Source: Talinum fruticosum (taxonomy: Eukaryota > Streptophyta > Magnoliopsida > Caryophyllales > Talinaceae). Taken from it: DNA of 64,000 nucleotides. Below the pieces are notes generated by a model. The model saw nothing but the letters and a program-made list of their open reading frames with translations. It was not told the origin of the DNA and searched no databases. Where the stretch lies: the NCBI GenBank assembly GCA_021018815.1, contig JAITYX010000101.1, positions 1,054,001-1,118,000 of the forward strand, in the 5' to 3' direction. The translations under genes were made by a program, and so were the position numbers. Shown here one piece after another: positions 24,721 through 36,989 of this stretch; positions within the stretch are counted from its first letter, which is position 1, and every line of letters starts with the position of its first letter.

Positions 24721-25010
24721 AAGTCAAGGTGTTCAGGTTGTGATTCGATTACAAATAGATCGGTTAGGAATTCCGACGCTACCCTTCCTTTTATCGCTTT
24801 TTAAGGGACATACTTGAGTTCAAAATCAGATAACATGACGGTCCATGTTGCTTGTCTTATTGCTGATGGTTGGTTGCTCAAGGATGTACTTGTTGGGATC
24901 CATCGGTGCTACCACATTTACCGTGTGGGCCAACATATAGTGCCTAAGTCGCTTGGTAGCCCAAACTAATGCCAATGATGTCTTTCTCTAATGGCGTGTA
25001 TCTAGTCTCA

Positions 25011-25900
25011 TTATCTAAGAATTTCTTCTCCAAAGAAATACCACACACTTGTTCCTCTCGGTCTTATTGAGCTAACATGACCCCGCGAGCTATCTCTCGT
25101 CGTGCCGAGGTACAAAAGTAAAGGCTTCCCTGGTTGAGGTGGAACTAGCACTAGAGGGTTGGCTAGATATTCCTCAACCTTCTTGAATGCTTTTTGGCAC
25201 TTGTCATCCGAAATAGGCTTAGACCCTTTCTTCAACTTCTTGAAAATAGATTCATAGACTATATTCGGTTTTGATATGAAATGACTAATGTACTTGTAAA
25301 TGTCCTAAGAATCCTCATATCTCCTTCTTTATTTTCGACAGACGTAATTTCATGAATGGCTTTGATCTTGGGCACACTTGTAAGGATTAAGGCACATTTT
25401 GTATTTCCTTAGTCTTTCAAAGAATGTTCTCAAGTTGGGTAGGTGCCCTGTCCTATCCTTGGACTTATTGATCATGTTGTCCACGTAGACCTCGATTTCT
25501 TTGTGGATCATGTCACGCAATAGCGTTGTAGCCGTCCTCCGATATGTTGTGTCGGTGTTCTTGAGCTCACATGGCATCACCACATAATGGTATGTCCTCC
25601 ATTAAGTTATGAAGGTCGTCTTCTCCAGCCATCTTCACCTGATTGTACCCATCATAGCCGTCCATAAATGATAGTAAAGCATGTCTCATCGTGTTATCTA
25701 CAAGGATGTCGATATGAGGAAAGAAGAAATCATCTTTGGGACTTGCCTTATTTAGATCCCCGAAGTCTACACACATCCGAACCCCGCCATCTTTCTTCTG
25801 AATCGGTACTATGTTTGCTACTCATTAAGGGTAGTGGACTACTTTAATGAACCTAGCCTCTAACCGCTTCTCGGACCACTTCCCAAATCTTTAGTGCCCA
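25011..25900 (-). pseudogene. Tat-type gypsy reverse transcriptase remnant
   Basis: Three consecutive broken frames cover the enzyme. 25567-25776 holds MCVDFGDLNKASPKDD and SFMDGYDGYNQVKM. 25350-25583 holds the catalytic loop as YVDN (25476-25487) rather than YVDD. 25011-25235 holds the connection region, with LLLYLGTT. The enzyme copies element RNA into DNA in virus-like particles. The Asp-to-Asn change in the catalytic loop would be expected to inactivate it, apart from the frameshifts. Confidence 0.85.
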
Positions 25901-27228
25901 TTCGGGTTTCATCCTTCCGAGCTTATGCTTAACCGGCTCGCGCTTTCAGTAAAGTGGAATTCTATGTTTCGTTATACATGAATCTATCCTCGGCATGTTT
26001 TGTAGGACCATGGAAAGACATCTATGAACTCTGTAAGGAGCGAAGTAAATTGCTTCGGTCTTTTAGATTTAGTGTCTTTCCGATTTTAACCTCTTGGGGT
26101 TGATCAACCGATCTTAGATTAATTGTTATAGTTTCCTTAATTATTGGTGAGCGATTTTCATGATCTTCCATAGCTTTTAATAATTCTTTGGGGATTTCTT
26201 ATTCATCATTAGAGGCAAAACAATTAAAAATAGGAGGAGGCAAAGAGTAAGCGTAAAGGTTCATCTTATTGAATGAGGAAATGAGTACATCGGACTTAGA
26301 AACAAAAGATGCGAAATTAGAAATAACAAAACTAGAGGATGAACTGGAAGTAACGAGAATAGAAATAAAAGCCCTAGTACTAGACTCGAGAATAGGATGC
26401 TCTCCTAAGCTAACGTAAAACTCTTGGCCTTTCTCAACGATTGATCCAAGTAATTTGCTTGGAGCCTTCATCATCAACGTCGGTGATGAATGTGGACAGA
26501 TCAAACCGTGGGTGCGACATGGGTCGAGACAAGCATCGAGATCGAATTCCCCTTTAAGTTTTTCTCATATGTGAATTGTAAACCGAAGATGTTATTCCCA
26601 GCCAAGTTGGTCCAGTCTAGTGTGGACTATCCATCTTCGAGGAGGTAGGGTGCTTCCTTTTCTAATATAAAGCAATCATTGAAGATCTCCAAGCCAGGTA
26701 CTAGAATACCCAAAGCCGTAGTAGGGAAGTCATCCCCTTCTTTCGAGAATTGCCCGTTTAGAGTATGAGGAAAGGGCTTGATGGAATTGACCGTGTGAGG
26801 TGCAGCCCTCCTAATCTGAACTTCCTACTTGGCTTGGGCTATTTCCTTAGTGGTAGGTTGATAGCTTAGCCTAAATTTATAGTTGTTAGTGGGTTTAAGG
26901 GGGTGGAAAGGTAGGGTGCAACTAGCCCTAGAAAATACCCTTTATTCCTAAGCATTGAGTGGACGTTAGGGTTTTTATAAGGATTGAAATTAAGTCGTGC
27001 TTTATCCTTATCTAAGATGGCGACAGTCTCAAACCTATAAAGCTCCTCATGATCGACATCGCGCTGAATTTCGACGACCGATTCTTTGGAGGTGATAGTA
27101 GCACGGAGATTAGCTCCGTTGACTGGTTATGACTTGACCTTTGATAATCATCTTAACTTTCCGGTGTAGTGTAGAGGGCACTCGCTTGATGGTCATTAAC
27201 CAAGGGTGTCCTAGAAGTAGATTAAATG
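25901..27228 (-). pseudogene. Tat-type gypsy protease to reverse transcriptase linker
   Basis: The minus strand near 27130-27210 reads LLLGHPWLMTIKRVPSTLHRKVK, the end of a retroviral-type protease fold and the start of the spacer before reverse transcriptase. 26199-26504 is a 101-residue frame without recognisable domain. The region ends at 27228, where a copia LTR has inserted; protease-like sequence resumes at 30191. Confidence 0.6.
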
Positions 27229-30190
27229 TGAAGGTTTGCTCTTTGAGAGTTTGAATCACCCTAGAGAAAAGAAAGGACTTAGAAATTACTCTAAGTCTAC
27301 ATTGGAGTCGAAGTACGTAACTTAGAAATTATGTGGAAACCCTCCTAGGGCAGAAAACCACGGATAGTGCTAATCCAAGCACTAACTCAAATCCACTATT
27401 TTGAATACAAAAATACAAGGATCGACCCATATAGAATTGCTCCCTTAGACAATTCAATACAAGTTTTTCCTAGATACGTAAGTTACCTTATCTCGTTCTA
27501 TACTTACTAACCGAGATAACCTTTACGAGTTAGGGACAATTGAGTTGTGTTAACCCTAACAGTTCAGTCAAGGGACCTTTTAGAGAATTGAAAAATGTAA
27601 GAGTAATTACAACACTTTTCTCTATACAACTTAGAAAGTGTAAACTTAAGAATAGAGTTGTAAAGCTAGAAGATTAAGAGAGATTAGATTTCATGTAGTT
27701 CTAGCAATGTTCGACAATATCCAAGTCTTGTAGGAAGGCTTCTATTTATACTCAATAGGGCGAGTAGCCGTTGTGACCGATTATGGACTTCGAGCCTCAC
27801 TAATCGTTGTAACGGATAGTCTAAGTCACTTAGAAAAAGAGTCGTTGCAAATATGAACATTGTACTTAGGTCATTGGCTCGGAAAGTAGTCCAACCCACT
27901 AGTTATGACTAAAGTCCGGGGTGGAAACAACCGTTAGAATCAACGTTGGAGTTTACCGGAGTTGGAAATAAACAACCCCGAAATGGTGTCCGAGCCTTAT
28001 CCCGAAACAATGCTTTTCAGTACTGTTGGTGTTTAACGGTTAGAAGCCGGTTGCTTTTTATTTTCAAAATAGAACTAAAATACTTTAATCAACTCCGCAA
28101 AAGCAAATTAAAGTAGTACTCAAACTATATAAATACTTTGGTCTAAGATTAGGAGAGGATAATAATTAATTAATCATAATTAAGTGCTTAATTATTCTTA
28201 AACTTGAGAGAATGGAATTTTTAGATTCTAATATTCAATCTGTGAGACCCGGAATTTCAAGTAGGTTATTTAAATCAAGTAATTGATACATAAATTATTT
28301 TAATTAGTGCGAGCCCTTAATTGTACGTGCTTTTAGAATAATTAGCGGATTATATTACCTCCTCCTAATTCCCTTCCCGGACCCGTAATTAAAACCCAAG
28401 GTAACTTGTGGCTTATTATTTCGACCATTTGCCTTGAGATTAGCCAAAAAAAAAGGGGAAAAGAGAAGGAGACGATTAGTGGAAGGTTGGTGTGTTGGCG
28501 ACTGTAGAAGAGCCACAAAGAAAAGGGAAAGGAAAAGATTAAGTGATAAGAAGAAAGGAAAGAGATTAAGTGGAAAGAGAAGGAGAAAAGGGTCGGGGAA
28601 AGAAAAGAAGCCTGGGAAACAGAGGAAAGAAGGAAGAAGCGAGAAATGGAACAAGGGAAAACGAGGGGAGGGAGGTCGGCGAGGGCGATACCGAGCGAGA
28701 GAGAAAGAGAGAGCGAACGTGAGAGCCGAAGAAGAGGCCGGAGGCCGACGCACCGAGCGGTGAACAAAGGGAAAATAGTCGGCAAACGAGGCGGACCAAG
28801 CAAAGGGCACGAAAGGGGAGGCGAAATCGAGACCGGAATAAGGGGAGCGAGCGCGAGGGCTCAAGAAGTAAACTGGCGGCCAACAACAAGGAAACTGCGG
28901 CCGGCGACAGCGGCGTGCAAGGAGGAAAGTGGTGAAACCGGGCCAGACCGGACAGCAAGTAGGGCGGGGAGGCGAGAAAGAGGAAGAAAGTGAAGAGACC
29001 GACTTAGACTAATCCGAAATTCGCAACCTTCAATCTCTAAGTCGAGGTGGGTAGTCTTATACTCTAAACTATTAGTAATTTCAAAACCCAAATGAGTTTG
29101 TTGTGCTTATTGAATGTATATGTGATAGAACGAAGCTAGGAAACTGTTAGAACCGAAGCGAGGTTATGAGTAAATCGAATGGAATTGTTGAGTCCGAATC
29201 GAAACTGGAAGGAGCTTAGTAGTTGGTTAGGGTTGAGATGAGATGCTAAAGATATTAGGTTGTGTAGATATAAAGAATATGGTGACGATCTCAAATGGCA
29301 CTTAGGGACAAGAAGTGGTAAATTGGGAGTAAATTGCGAATCGATGTTTCAGCTTAAACCATAGAGACTTCCTAAGTTCTTGCACTAGAAGATAATGATG
29401 CGTATTGGGAAATAATGATTTGAGTATAAAGGAGGGACATGACTTCATCTTGATTAAGGCATAATTGAGGTAGAGAAAGAGCGAGTTGGGAATTCTAAGG
29501 TTAAAACGAGTTTAGAACGTATCTCATCTTTGGGATGAAATCATGTTTGAAGTTAAGCACAACGAAAGGGACTTCAGCGATAAAGTGAGAGCAAGAGTCG
29601 TGTGGTCGAATACGGGCAAAGGAAGTTGAGTTATAAAATAGAAGCGTAAAATGAGTAAGTGAGGCAAAAGGCAATGAATGTGACGAATTTGAAACGTAAC
29701 TTAAGTGATATGTACTTGTGGTTATTGTGGCTCGGAAAATGGAGATAATCGCATTAAATTGATGAATTGAGAAACACAATAGGTTCAAATTTCATCTTGA
29801 GTCTATTATTTAAATGATCAAGATATGAAGATTAAATAGACAATATGCATAAGATTGATTAGATAAATAATTTCTTTTAACAAACTGACTTAGAAATAAG
29901 AATTAACATAGTAATTCACTTTCTATTAGCTCATTAAGTTAGTCCTCGGAGTAAGATATGTTCGTGAAAATTATTTACTCATGACAACTATCCGAGTTGT
30001 ATCCGAGTGGGTCGAAACCCGTGAACTGTGTTCTACTTAAGAGATGCTTTCTAGGTAGGTCGGACAATGTTGAAAACTTAAGGATGAGCTTCTTAAAGAT
30101 TTAAAATGACTTGAAATCAAAACAATAGAGAGATAGAGAGTCATACCCGAGTCTTCGAATGTAGTTAGAATGTTTAGGACTTGGAAGTCA
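27229..30190 (-). mobile_element. SIRE-like copia solo LTR, interrupted
   Basis: It begins tgaaggtttgctc, like the LTRs at 35154, 45755 and 53737, and ends near ggacttggaagtca at 30190. Middle segments (gtggaaaccctcc... at 27328, ctttggtctaagatta at 28137) align with the other copies. After removal of the nested fragment 28241 to about 29788 the length is about 1.4 kb, in range for the family. A perfect 5-bp target duplication is not evident (AAATG against ATGTT). It separates two halves of the Tat-type protease region. Confidence 0.75.
28241..29788 (+). mobile_element. Long gypsy-type LTR, 3'-truncated copy
   Basis: It starts TGTGAGACCCGGAATTTCAAG within the copia LTR. It contains the shared ggattatattacctcctcc phrase, an A-run followed by ggggaaaag, the purine-rich block (28440-29030) and the junction aagtcgaggtgggtag (29038). 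It stops near 29788, long before the family 3' core. The right side resumes copia LTR sequence (caaatttcatcttgagtc). Open frames of up to 169 residues in the purine-rich block lack any domain. Confidence 0.8.
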
Positions 30191-31310
30191 ATGTTCTTCA
30201 CTACTGGCCCCTACATTAATTGGTAAGGTCAACGTTCCCAAGACTGTTGTCGTACAACTTTCATAGCCTCGGAGATGAACAATCTGTTTAGAGAGCTGTT
30301 GCTTTACGATTCCTAACCTTTTGGCGAGTCATCCGAGGACAAATGTTCACAAGTGATCCATTGTCTACCAACGTTAAGGGAATGAACTTGATAGTGCAAG
30401 TTATAGTTAAATAAAGGGCATTGTTGTGTGCAATGCCTTCTTCAGGGAGCTCTTTCTTATCAAAAGTGATGGTTCCATCCCCACTATTAACTAATCCTAC
30501 TACTTCCTCGGACGTGGTTTCAAGAGAGACCTTAAGCTTGCTAAGTGCGTTAATTAATGCCTGTCTATGTTTCTAGGAAGCGGATATGATTTGTAATATG
30601 GAGATGTCGGCTTTTAACTTTTGAAGTTGTTTCGAGGATTGGGTCTTCTTCTTTAGCAACTTCGGGTTCTTTTGGAGCTTCCTGAGCATGTTGTGGACAC
30701 ACAGGTGGATTGTGTTGTCCGGATCTACTAAGGAATTGGATTTACGGACCTTTTGGCTCCCCCAAAAGTCTTGTTCTTCTAAGGGTGGTGTGCCCCATAA
30801 GTCATCATCGTTGTCACTATTGTCTTTCGTTTCGTACACGTCTTCTTCATCACTTACCCATAATCCACGAACTTACGGGTTTAATGGAGGGAAGCTAAGA
30901 AGTGGTTTGGACTCATTGATGTCTTCAATGAAGACAGATGGGTCCCACTAACCTGGAATGGGTTCAAAGAAAATGGCTAAGGTACCGCTAAAAGGATTTT
31001 TATTATTGCTTGGTTTCGAGCGGCCTTAGGAAGAAGGAGTTTACCAACATTGTTCAATGTCGTGTCCTCGTGCATGATGGTATTTGTAGAACTTTCCCAT
31101 GTCCTAGGTTTTAGATCGCTCGTAGTTTCGATTCTCGCTTTTATGTGTGACAATTCTATCTTTCCTTTAGCCGACAGGCGATCAAGGGCTTGAGCGTATG
31201 TGGTATCGATTGGAGTGTAGTCATTATACCTATTAAGGGCACCGACATCCGGACCCCTACTAGTATTACATTGATTGGAGGTTTTCTTATCTTTAGATTG
31301 TCAATTACCT
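30191..31310 (-). pseudogene. Tat-type gypsy gag C-terminus and protease start, broken
   Basis: The minus-strand 88-residue frame 30573-30839 is acidic then lysine-rich (NDDDLWGTPPLEEQ; KLLKKKTQSSKQLQKLK), as in gag-protease linkers. Near 31050-31090 a zinc-knuckle-like string, GKFYKYHHARGHDIEQC, appears, with the first Cys not evident. The region links gag to the protease part interrupted at 27228/30191. Confidence 0.55.
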
Positions 31311-32174
31311 CTATATGCGATCACGACTTTTGTGGTCATGGTAGACAGTTCCTCTTCTAAGCATATCGTCATCTCTAAGGGTTGAGAAGCTCATGATAGG
31401 TAGGAATTTGAGGTGCTGATTGTAGGCGAGTCGAAGGTTCTTCATGATGATCCGTACTTGGTCCTTCTCGGAAGGTCGATGTACCATATGGACAGCCTTT
31501 TCCCTCCATTTGGCGAGAAAGTCTATAAAGCTTTCCTTCTTACCTTGCTTGATCAACTCCGGATCTCTAAGCGTTATAGGTAGATCGAGTGTTATAGGAG
31601 TATTGGTGTAAGAACTCCTTGCATAGATTGGTCCAATTGGTGACCTTGCGTGGGTCAATAGTATTGTACCACTTCATTACGTCCGTATCAAAAGTCCATC
31701 GAAATATGATGTGGTAAGTGTCTTTTGGCATGTTCTTAAGAGTCATTATTCCTAACAAGTTGCGAACATGATGATGTGGATTATCGGATCCTCGAAATTT
31801 GATATCGATCATGGTGAACATCGGGGTAGTTTCCTTTTAGGGATTGAAGTGAACCCCTTTGTGGTCAAAGTAGTGATTACTGAACATGGTTGACTCCCTT
31901 AACATTTGTTCTATTTCTTCTATACGTGGATCCGGCTTGGATTCATGCTTGGGAATGCCTAGAGGAGATGGACTAGGTGGAGGTCAAGGACCTCCTCTTC
32001 TTAATCGTTCTTCTTCCTCATCTTTGTTGTTATCCTCATAGCTTTTAAGATAGCCTTAAGATCGTGTTGTATAGACTCTATTTTCTTATCCTATACCTCA
32101 ATCCTAGCTTCTATTTTAGCTAAATTATCGTTAACTAAAGCAAGGATAAGAAATTTTTCTGGTGTTCCTTCCAT
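31311..32174 (-). pseudogene. Tat-type gypsy gag
   Basis: Two overlapping frames (31567-31821 and 31311-31658) carry a retrotransposon gag domain: IKFRGSDNPHHHVRN, DTDVMKWYNTIDP, FLHQYSYN, then FIDFLAKWREKAVHM and NLRLAYNQHLKFL. A likely start Met lies at 32172-32174, followed by an N-terminal stretch rich in Leu, Glu and Lys that could form a coiled coil, with an in-frame stop about 26 codons in. Gag forms the particle that packages element RNA. Frame changes break it near 31600 and 31820. Confidence 0.8.
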
Positions 32175-32559
32175 TGGAGGGAAATTGTTTTTAGGTACTA
32201 TCCTATAACGGAAAATAGACTGCATCCGGTGTGGTATGCATCAAAGTATGTCACACCGGTGTAGACCGTGAGGTAGAATGTGGTGCGGAGCGGGAAGAAG
32301 ATGTGCCTGGACTCCTCGTTGAGACGTTTAACCTTTTGGAGCTTGGACTCCAATGATACTCAATTACAGTAGACTTCCTTATTCTGCATCCCAAAGGATG
32401 ATACTTAGGACCATGTAAAAGAATATCGCTTTTGGGAGGAAGGGGCTTAAGCATGAGACCCGAAGAGACTAAGGATACTTTTTTTATTTGGATGCACATA
32501 AAGAAGCGAAACAAATAAAATGTATGTAATGATGCTTATGACTTAATTCAGGATGATTT

Positions 32560-33140
32560 TATGATTTGGCTAATGCCTAATTGGAATGCATAATTGAAGA
32601 TGGATTTGTTTTGGCTAAATCCAAAATGAAGTCACCTAATTTTGAGATGAATTTGTTTTGGCTAAATGAAGGATGAAAATGGACTCACCTAATATGAGAT
32701 GAAATTTGTTTTGGCTAGATGAAAATGTGCTCACCTAATTTGAGATGAATTTTATTTTTGGCTAAATGAAAATGGACTCACCGAATTTAAGATGAATTTT
32801 ATTTTTGGCTAAATAAAAGATGAAAATGGACTCACTTAGTTTGAGATGAATTTTTTTCGGTTAAATGAAAGATGTAAATGGACTCTTCTAATTTGACATG
32901 AATTTTATTTTGGCTTGATTCAAATGAACTCACCTAATTTGAGATGAATTTTATTTTTGCCTAAATAAAAAAATGGAATGCAAATGGACTCACTTAATTT
33001 GAGATGAATTTTTTTTTTTGCTAAATGAAAATGGACTCACCTAATTTGAGATGAATTTTATTTTTGGCTAAATGAAAGATGAAAATGAACTCACCTAATT
33101 TGAGATGAATTTTGTTTTGGCTAAATAAAGAATGGAAAAT
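32560..33140 (-). repeat. Tandem repeat in the Tat 5' leader
   Basis: About ten imperfect units of 45-60 bp, each containing actcacctaatttgagatgaa followed by a T-rich run and ggctaaatgaa, lie between the gag start and the primer site of the Tat-type element. Confidence 0.9.
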
Positions 33141-33880
33141 GCAAAATGGACTTGCAGAGTGATGAAGGTCTCAAAACCGATCGACTAAAGAGATAGAGGA
33201 GTTCTTGGTAGAACTCTTTTGGACTGACTGGCGGTAAGTACTGGACCGCCTAAAGAAAAGATTTTAGAATGACTCGGAAATGCAATTAATGGACCAACCT
33301 AAAAGAGAAAGGTAATTTGACTTTGACTAAAAATGGACATAATGGACCAACTCTAGGAAATTTTTGCGGTATTTTATTTGCACCTATGCAAGAGCTAATT
33401 AGCACTTCTCTCTCACCTATCCCTAAAGGCTCACAAGTAGAAGATTAAATCTAAAACAACCACGAGTCATCCAAACATGCAAATGAAAGGACAACGTATC
33501 ACCTAGAGACTAAGGGTCTATGGTCAAATGAGGGTTAAAAACTAGGTAGGATACATGGTGTCTCATTGTCCAAGAATTTAGACCTCCGTGGGATGCACGA
33601 CGAGGATATAGCATTGAATTCTCGGTGCCTCTCGGTAAGCCAAGAGCGCATGCTATGAGGGAAGAGGTACCGCCTCCATTGACAATCAAGTCTAGTTGGA
33701 TTTGTGCGGAACGTAATGGAAGCCTCTTTCCAAAAATGTTTTTAAGGGGGTAAAGCTTAATGGTCCACCAACAAAAATAAACTATGTTAAAGGTTGCTTA
33801 AATGCGGGACACCTAATGCAAATACATTATGAAAACTCACTGCTCAAATTTTCAAAATTTGCCCTCTTAATAAGTGATTT
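33141..33880. other. Tat 5' leader, no gene seen
   Basis: This is non-coding sequence between the tandem repeat and the primer site. It matches the long leader expected of Tat-group elements, but no motif stands out. Confidence 0.5.
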
Positions 33881-33881
33881 A

Positions 33882-33900
33882 TCCCCAGTAGACTCACCAC
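33882..33900 (-). promoter_or_regulatory. Tat-type primer-binding site
   Basis: On the minus strand this reads gtggtgagtctactgggga, resembling the TGGCGACTCCACTGGGGA sites common in Tat-group elements. It lies directly next to the LTR end at 33901, giving the orientation of the element. Confidence 0.6.
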
Positions 33901-35153
33901 TGTAGGAACCACAGTCCCCGGAGGAGGAGGGCCCTCGAGCTTCCCCACGTATTGGCGACATATTTTTAAAATTTTTCTTTTCGGTTTTTAAAGTTGGAAA
34001 TTATTTTAGGGTTTTGAGGATTAATTTTAGAAAGTGGGGATGAACCTTTTATTTAGATTTTCAAATTTTATAAATTAAGTTAAAATAAATTAAATCAGAT
34101 TGAGTGGCGATTTTATTAATTATTTTATTTTTAAATTATTTTTAGAAATCTCGGGGATATTATTTCTTAATCAAAAAATAAAGAAAATTAGGGTTTGTTG
34201 AATCTATCGTTAGGCCCGAGGGCCAAACCGGTGTGAGCACACTAATTTGGACCCAAGCCTCACCCACCGACCACTTGGTGCCGGCTTTCGCCAACACTTG
34301 GTGATCGGCGGCGTTGGCCGAGGGCCGTGGCGAGGTGGTTAGCCTTGGCCTCCGGTCCGGCTGGCGGATCCGAAACCTTTATTTTTATTGTTCAATCATA
34401 AATAACCGAGAGGTAGAATAGGAGAATTAAATAAGAAAACGAGTTGCCGATCGGTTTTAGGAATGAAAAACTAACAAAACAAAAAGAAATAAAAGCTCTT
34501 CCAATCTTAGTATGGGAAAACTAAGTTGAAAGAGTCTAAAAAGTGACACCATTGGTCTAGAAACGAGAATCGGATTCGGGGTGAGGTTATGAAACGTATG
34601 GATAAGCCCTTCCATTTCGCCCGTCAAATGACGATCATTACATCAGGTGGGGAGGAAATAAATGCGTTTAGACACTTAAAAGTGTCATCTCTTATCTCAT
34701 TTACTTCTATATTTTTTTGTGGGCCCGATGATGAAATCCCGAGTCCTGTTTGACGATTTGGATCACGGACTATGTTCGATTGGTGCGATGGAAACCAAGT
34801 AAGCCACAAAGAACCCCCAACACCAAATAAATAGCCTTTTCCCTTAGGTCGATCCAAAAATCCACTTTTCCTTTGGACGATCGAAGATCGAGCCAAGCCT
34901 CTAGAGACGATGGAGTCCAAGTGCCTCATACTTGGGAAATTCTAGGATCGGAATTTTGCATTTTTCTTTTTCCAATCGGACAAGTAGTTGAAGACCTCCA
35001 AGAAGACATTAGACACCGCATTTCATGATCACTAGTATCAAAGTTCCGCGTTTAAGATCCCGAGCAGTCCACACGAGACTAGGAGCCGTCTCCCTCAAAA
35101 TGGTGTCGTATGGTCGGCGCTTGCAACCCCTGGATTTTAAGTGAAACGCAGCG
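33901..35153 (-). mobile_element. Tat-type gypsy 5' LTR, partial
   Basis: The LTR edge at 33901 (tgtaggaacc on the plus strand) abuts the primer site. The far end was not found: a copia element begins at 35154. A GC-richer segment at 34230-34380 and a 101-residue minus-strand frame at 34624-34929 have no recognisable product. Confidence 0.5.
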
Positions 35154-36749
35154 TGAAGGTTTGCTCCGGGAGAGGCTAAGTCACCCTAGAGGGGGTGAAT
35201 AGGGTGATGATGAAATTTGCTTGAATTTAAAATAGATATGTATATGAGGTGAGCGAGATCGAAGGATGAACCGAGAAAAGTACTAACTCGAATTCGGTGA
35301 AGATTGAAGAAACAGATTAAGCGAACTTTGAAACAAGTATGAGTCCATAATGCACTCGGAAACGTAATAACTCGGAAAGTACATGGAAACCCTCCCGGGC
35401 AAAAACCATGAACCGTGCTAATCAAGGCACGAAGTCAAATCCACTATTTTGAGTCCACAAAATTCAGTAGGTCGACTCAACCCGAGTTGCTCCCTTAAAC
35501 AACTCCTTACAAGTTTTTCCTATACTCGAAATTACCTTATCCGATCTAGTACTTCCTAACTCGAGATCACTCTTACAGTTAGGGACAAGCGAGCCGAGTT
35601 AACCCTTACAACTCGATCAAGGGACCTTACTTAGAGAGTAAGAAAGAGAGTGTTTGTAATCGAGTACAAGACCTTACAACTTAGAGAAATAATAAATACG
35701 GAATTGAAGTTGTAAGTAGAAGATTGAGAATGAATACAACGATTTTTGCTCAAGTATGTGTATTAACAATTGGTTCAAGCAATCTTCAAGTCTTGGAAGT
35801 TGGCTTCGTTTATAAATGACCAAGCGGCTTAATCGTTGCGTCCATCTTCCGACTAGAAGTCACTTGTGACCGTTGTAATGGATTTTCCGAGTCACTCGGA
35901 AAATATCCGTTGAGATATGAACGTTGGGCAACGGCTCTTGACTCCTTTGGAAGTCCCAAAACCACTAGTGGTGTCTGGGAAAGTAAGGTGGAAACCACCG
36001 TAGAGCTTAGTGTTGCAGTTTTCCAGTTTTGGAAACAGACAACCTTGACACGATGTCCGGGGCTAGGTCGGAGGTGGAAAAAGCCTTGTCTGCTGGGGAT
36101 TTGATGTTTGAAGCTCGGTTACTTTTGCAATTCAAAAATAGGATAGTCTCGTTTGAATAACCTACAAAAGTAAATCAATTTGGTTCTCAAAGTATAAAAT
36201 ACTTTGGTCCAAGATTAGACACGAGATAATAACATAATAATATAATTAAGTGACTAATTATCCGAGTCGAAAAGGAATGGAATTTTCTGAGTCTAATATC
36301 CATGAGACTCAAATTCCATCTGAGTCGATCTAAAAGAGAATCAAGTTAGATAAAGAATATCGAGTAAACAAACTTGATTTGGACTAAACAAATTCAAACA
36401 AAATATGCTGACTTAGAAGAATGAATTAACATGGTAATTCTTGGAACACGAAGTCGAACTCGAGTTTATATGTGTGAAATAAAGTGTTTGAACATGCGAT
36501 ATATCCGAGTGTTGAGTGACTCGAACCGAGTGTGAAGTGGCATGTAGAAGTATGCTTTCCGAGTCGGTTAGAGTCAAGCGTAAGCATATATAATAGTTTC
36601 TATAACACTCGGAGAAAATGTTATATCACTAAGAAAAGTTTCTAAGGCACATAGAATGACTTGAAGTCAAAACCCTATAAGAGATGAAGTCTTATACCCG
36701 ATTCCTCGATGGAACTCGGAAAAGTGTAAGTATAAAGTCCGAGTCTTCA
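35154..36749 (-). mobile_element. SIRE-like copia element A, 3' LTR
   Basis: On the minus strand it runs from TGAAGACTCGGAC (right end, 36749) to GAGCAAACCTTCA (left end, 35154), 1596 bp. A polypurine tract abuts it at 36750-36762. It pairs with the LTR at 45755-47357, with which it is clearly similar but with many differences, so the insertion is not recent. Confidence 0.88.
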
Positions 36750-36762
36750 ATCTCCCCTTTTT
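36750..36762 (-). promoter_or_regulatory. Polypurine tract of copia element A
   Basis: On the minus strand it reads aaaaaggggagat and directly abuts the 3' LTR. It primes plus-strand DNA synthesis in LTR elements. Confidence 0.8.
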
Positions 36763-36989
36763 GATAAAAGGCATTGTATACTTAGACAAAAAATTTGTTA
36801 GTGATATAATTCGATTTTGCAAACTTGCTCGAGAAAATAACTTAAGATTTCATAGCTATCGAGTAAGAAAAGAAATAAATCTAGATAGACAACAATTATT
36901 AATGAAATGTATTTACTTCATTAACGTGAAAGAAAAAAAATTTACGAGAGGGTGAGAGAGACTCCCCTAAACAAGACAACAAATTTTTT

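Noticed and set aside
32560..33140. CRISPR-like array
   Set aside because: Units are imperfect and contiguous, with no unique spacers, and lie in a plant retrotransposon leader.
23739..35153. Endogenous pararetrovirus or other integrated plant virus
   Set aside because: Integrase is present downstream of RNase H with gag, a primer site and an LTR, which fits a Tat-type retrotransposon; no movement-protein or coat-type sequence was seen.
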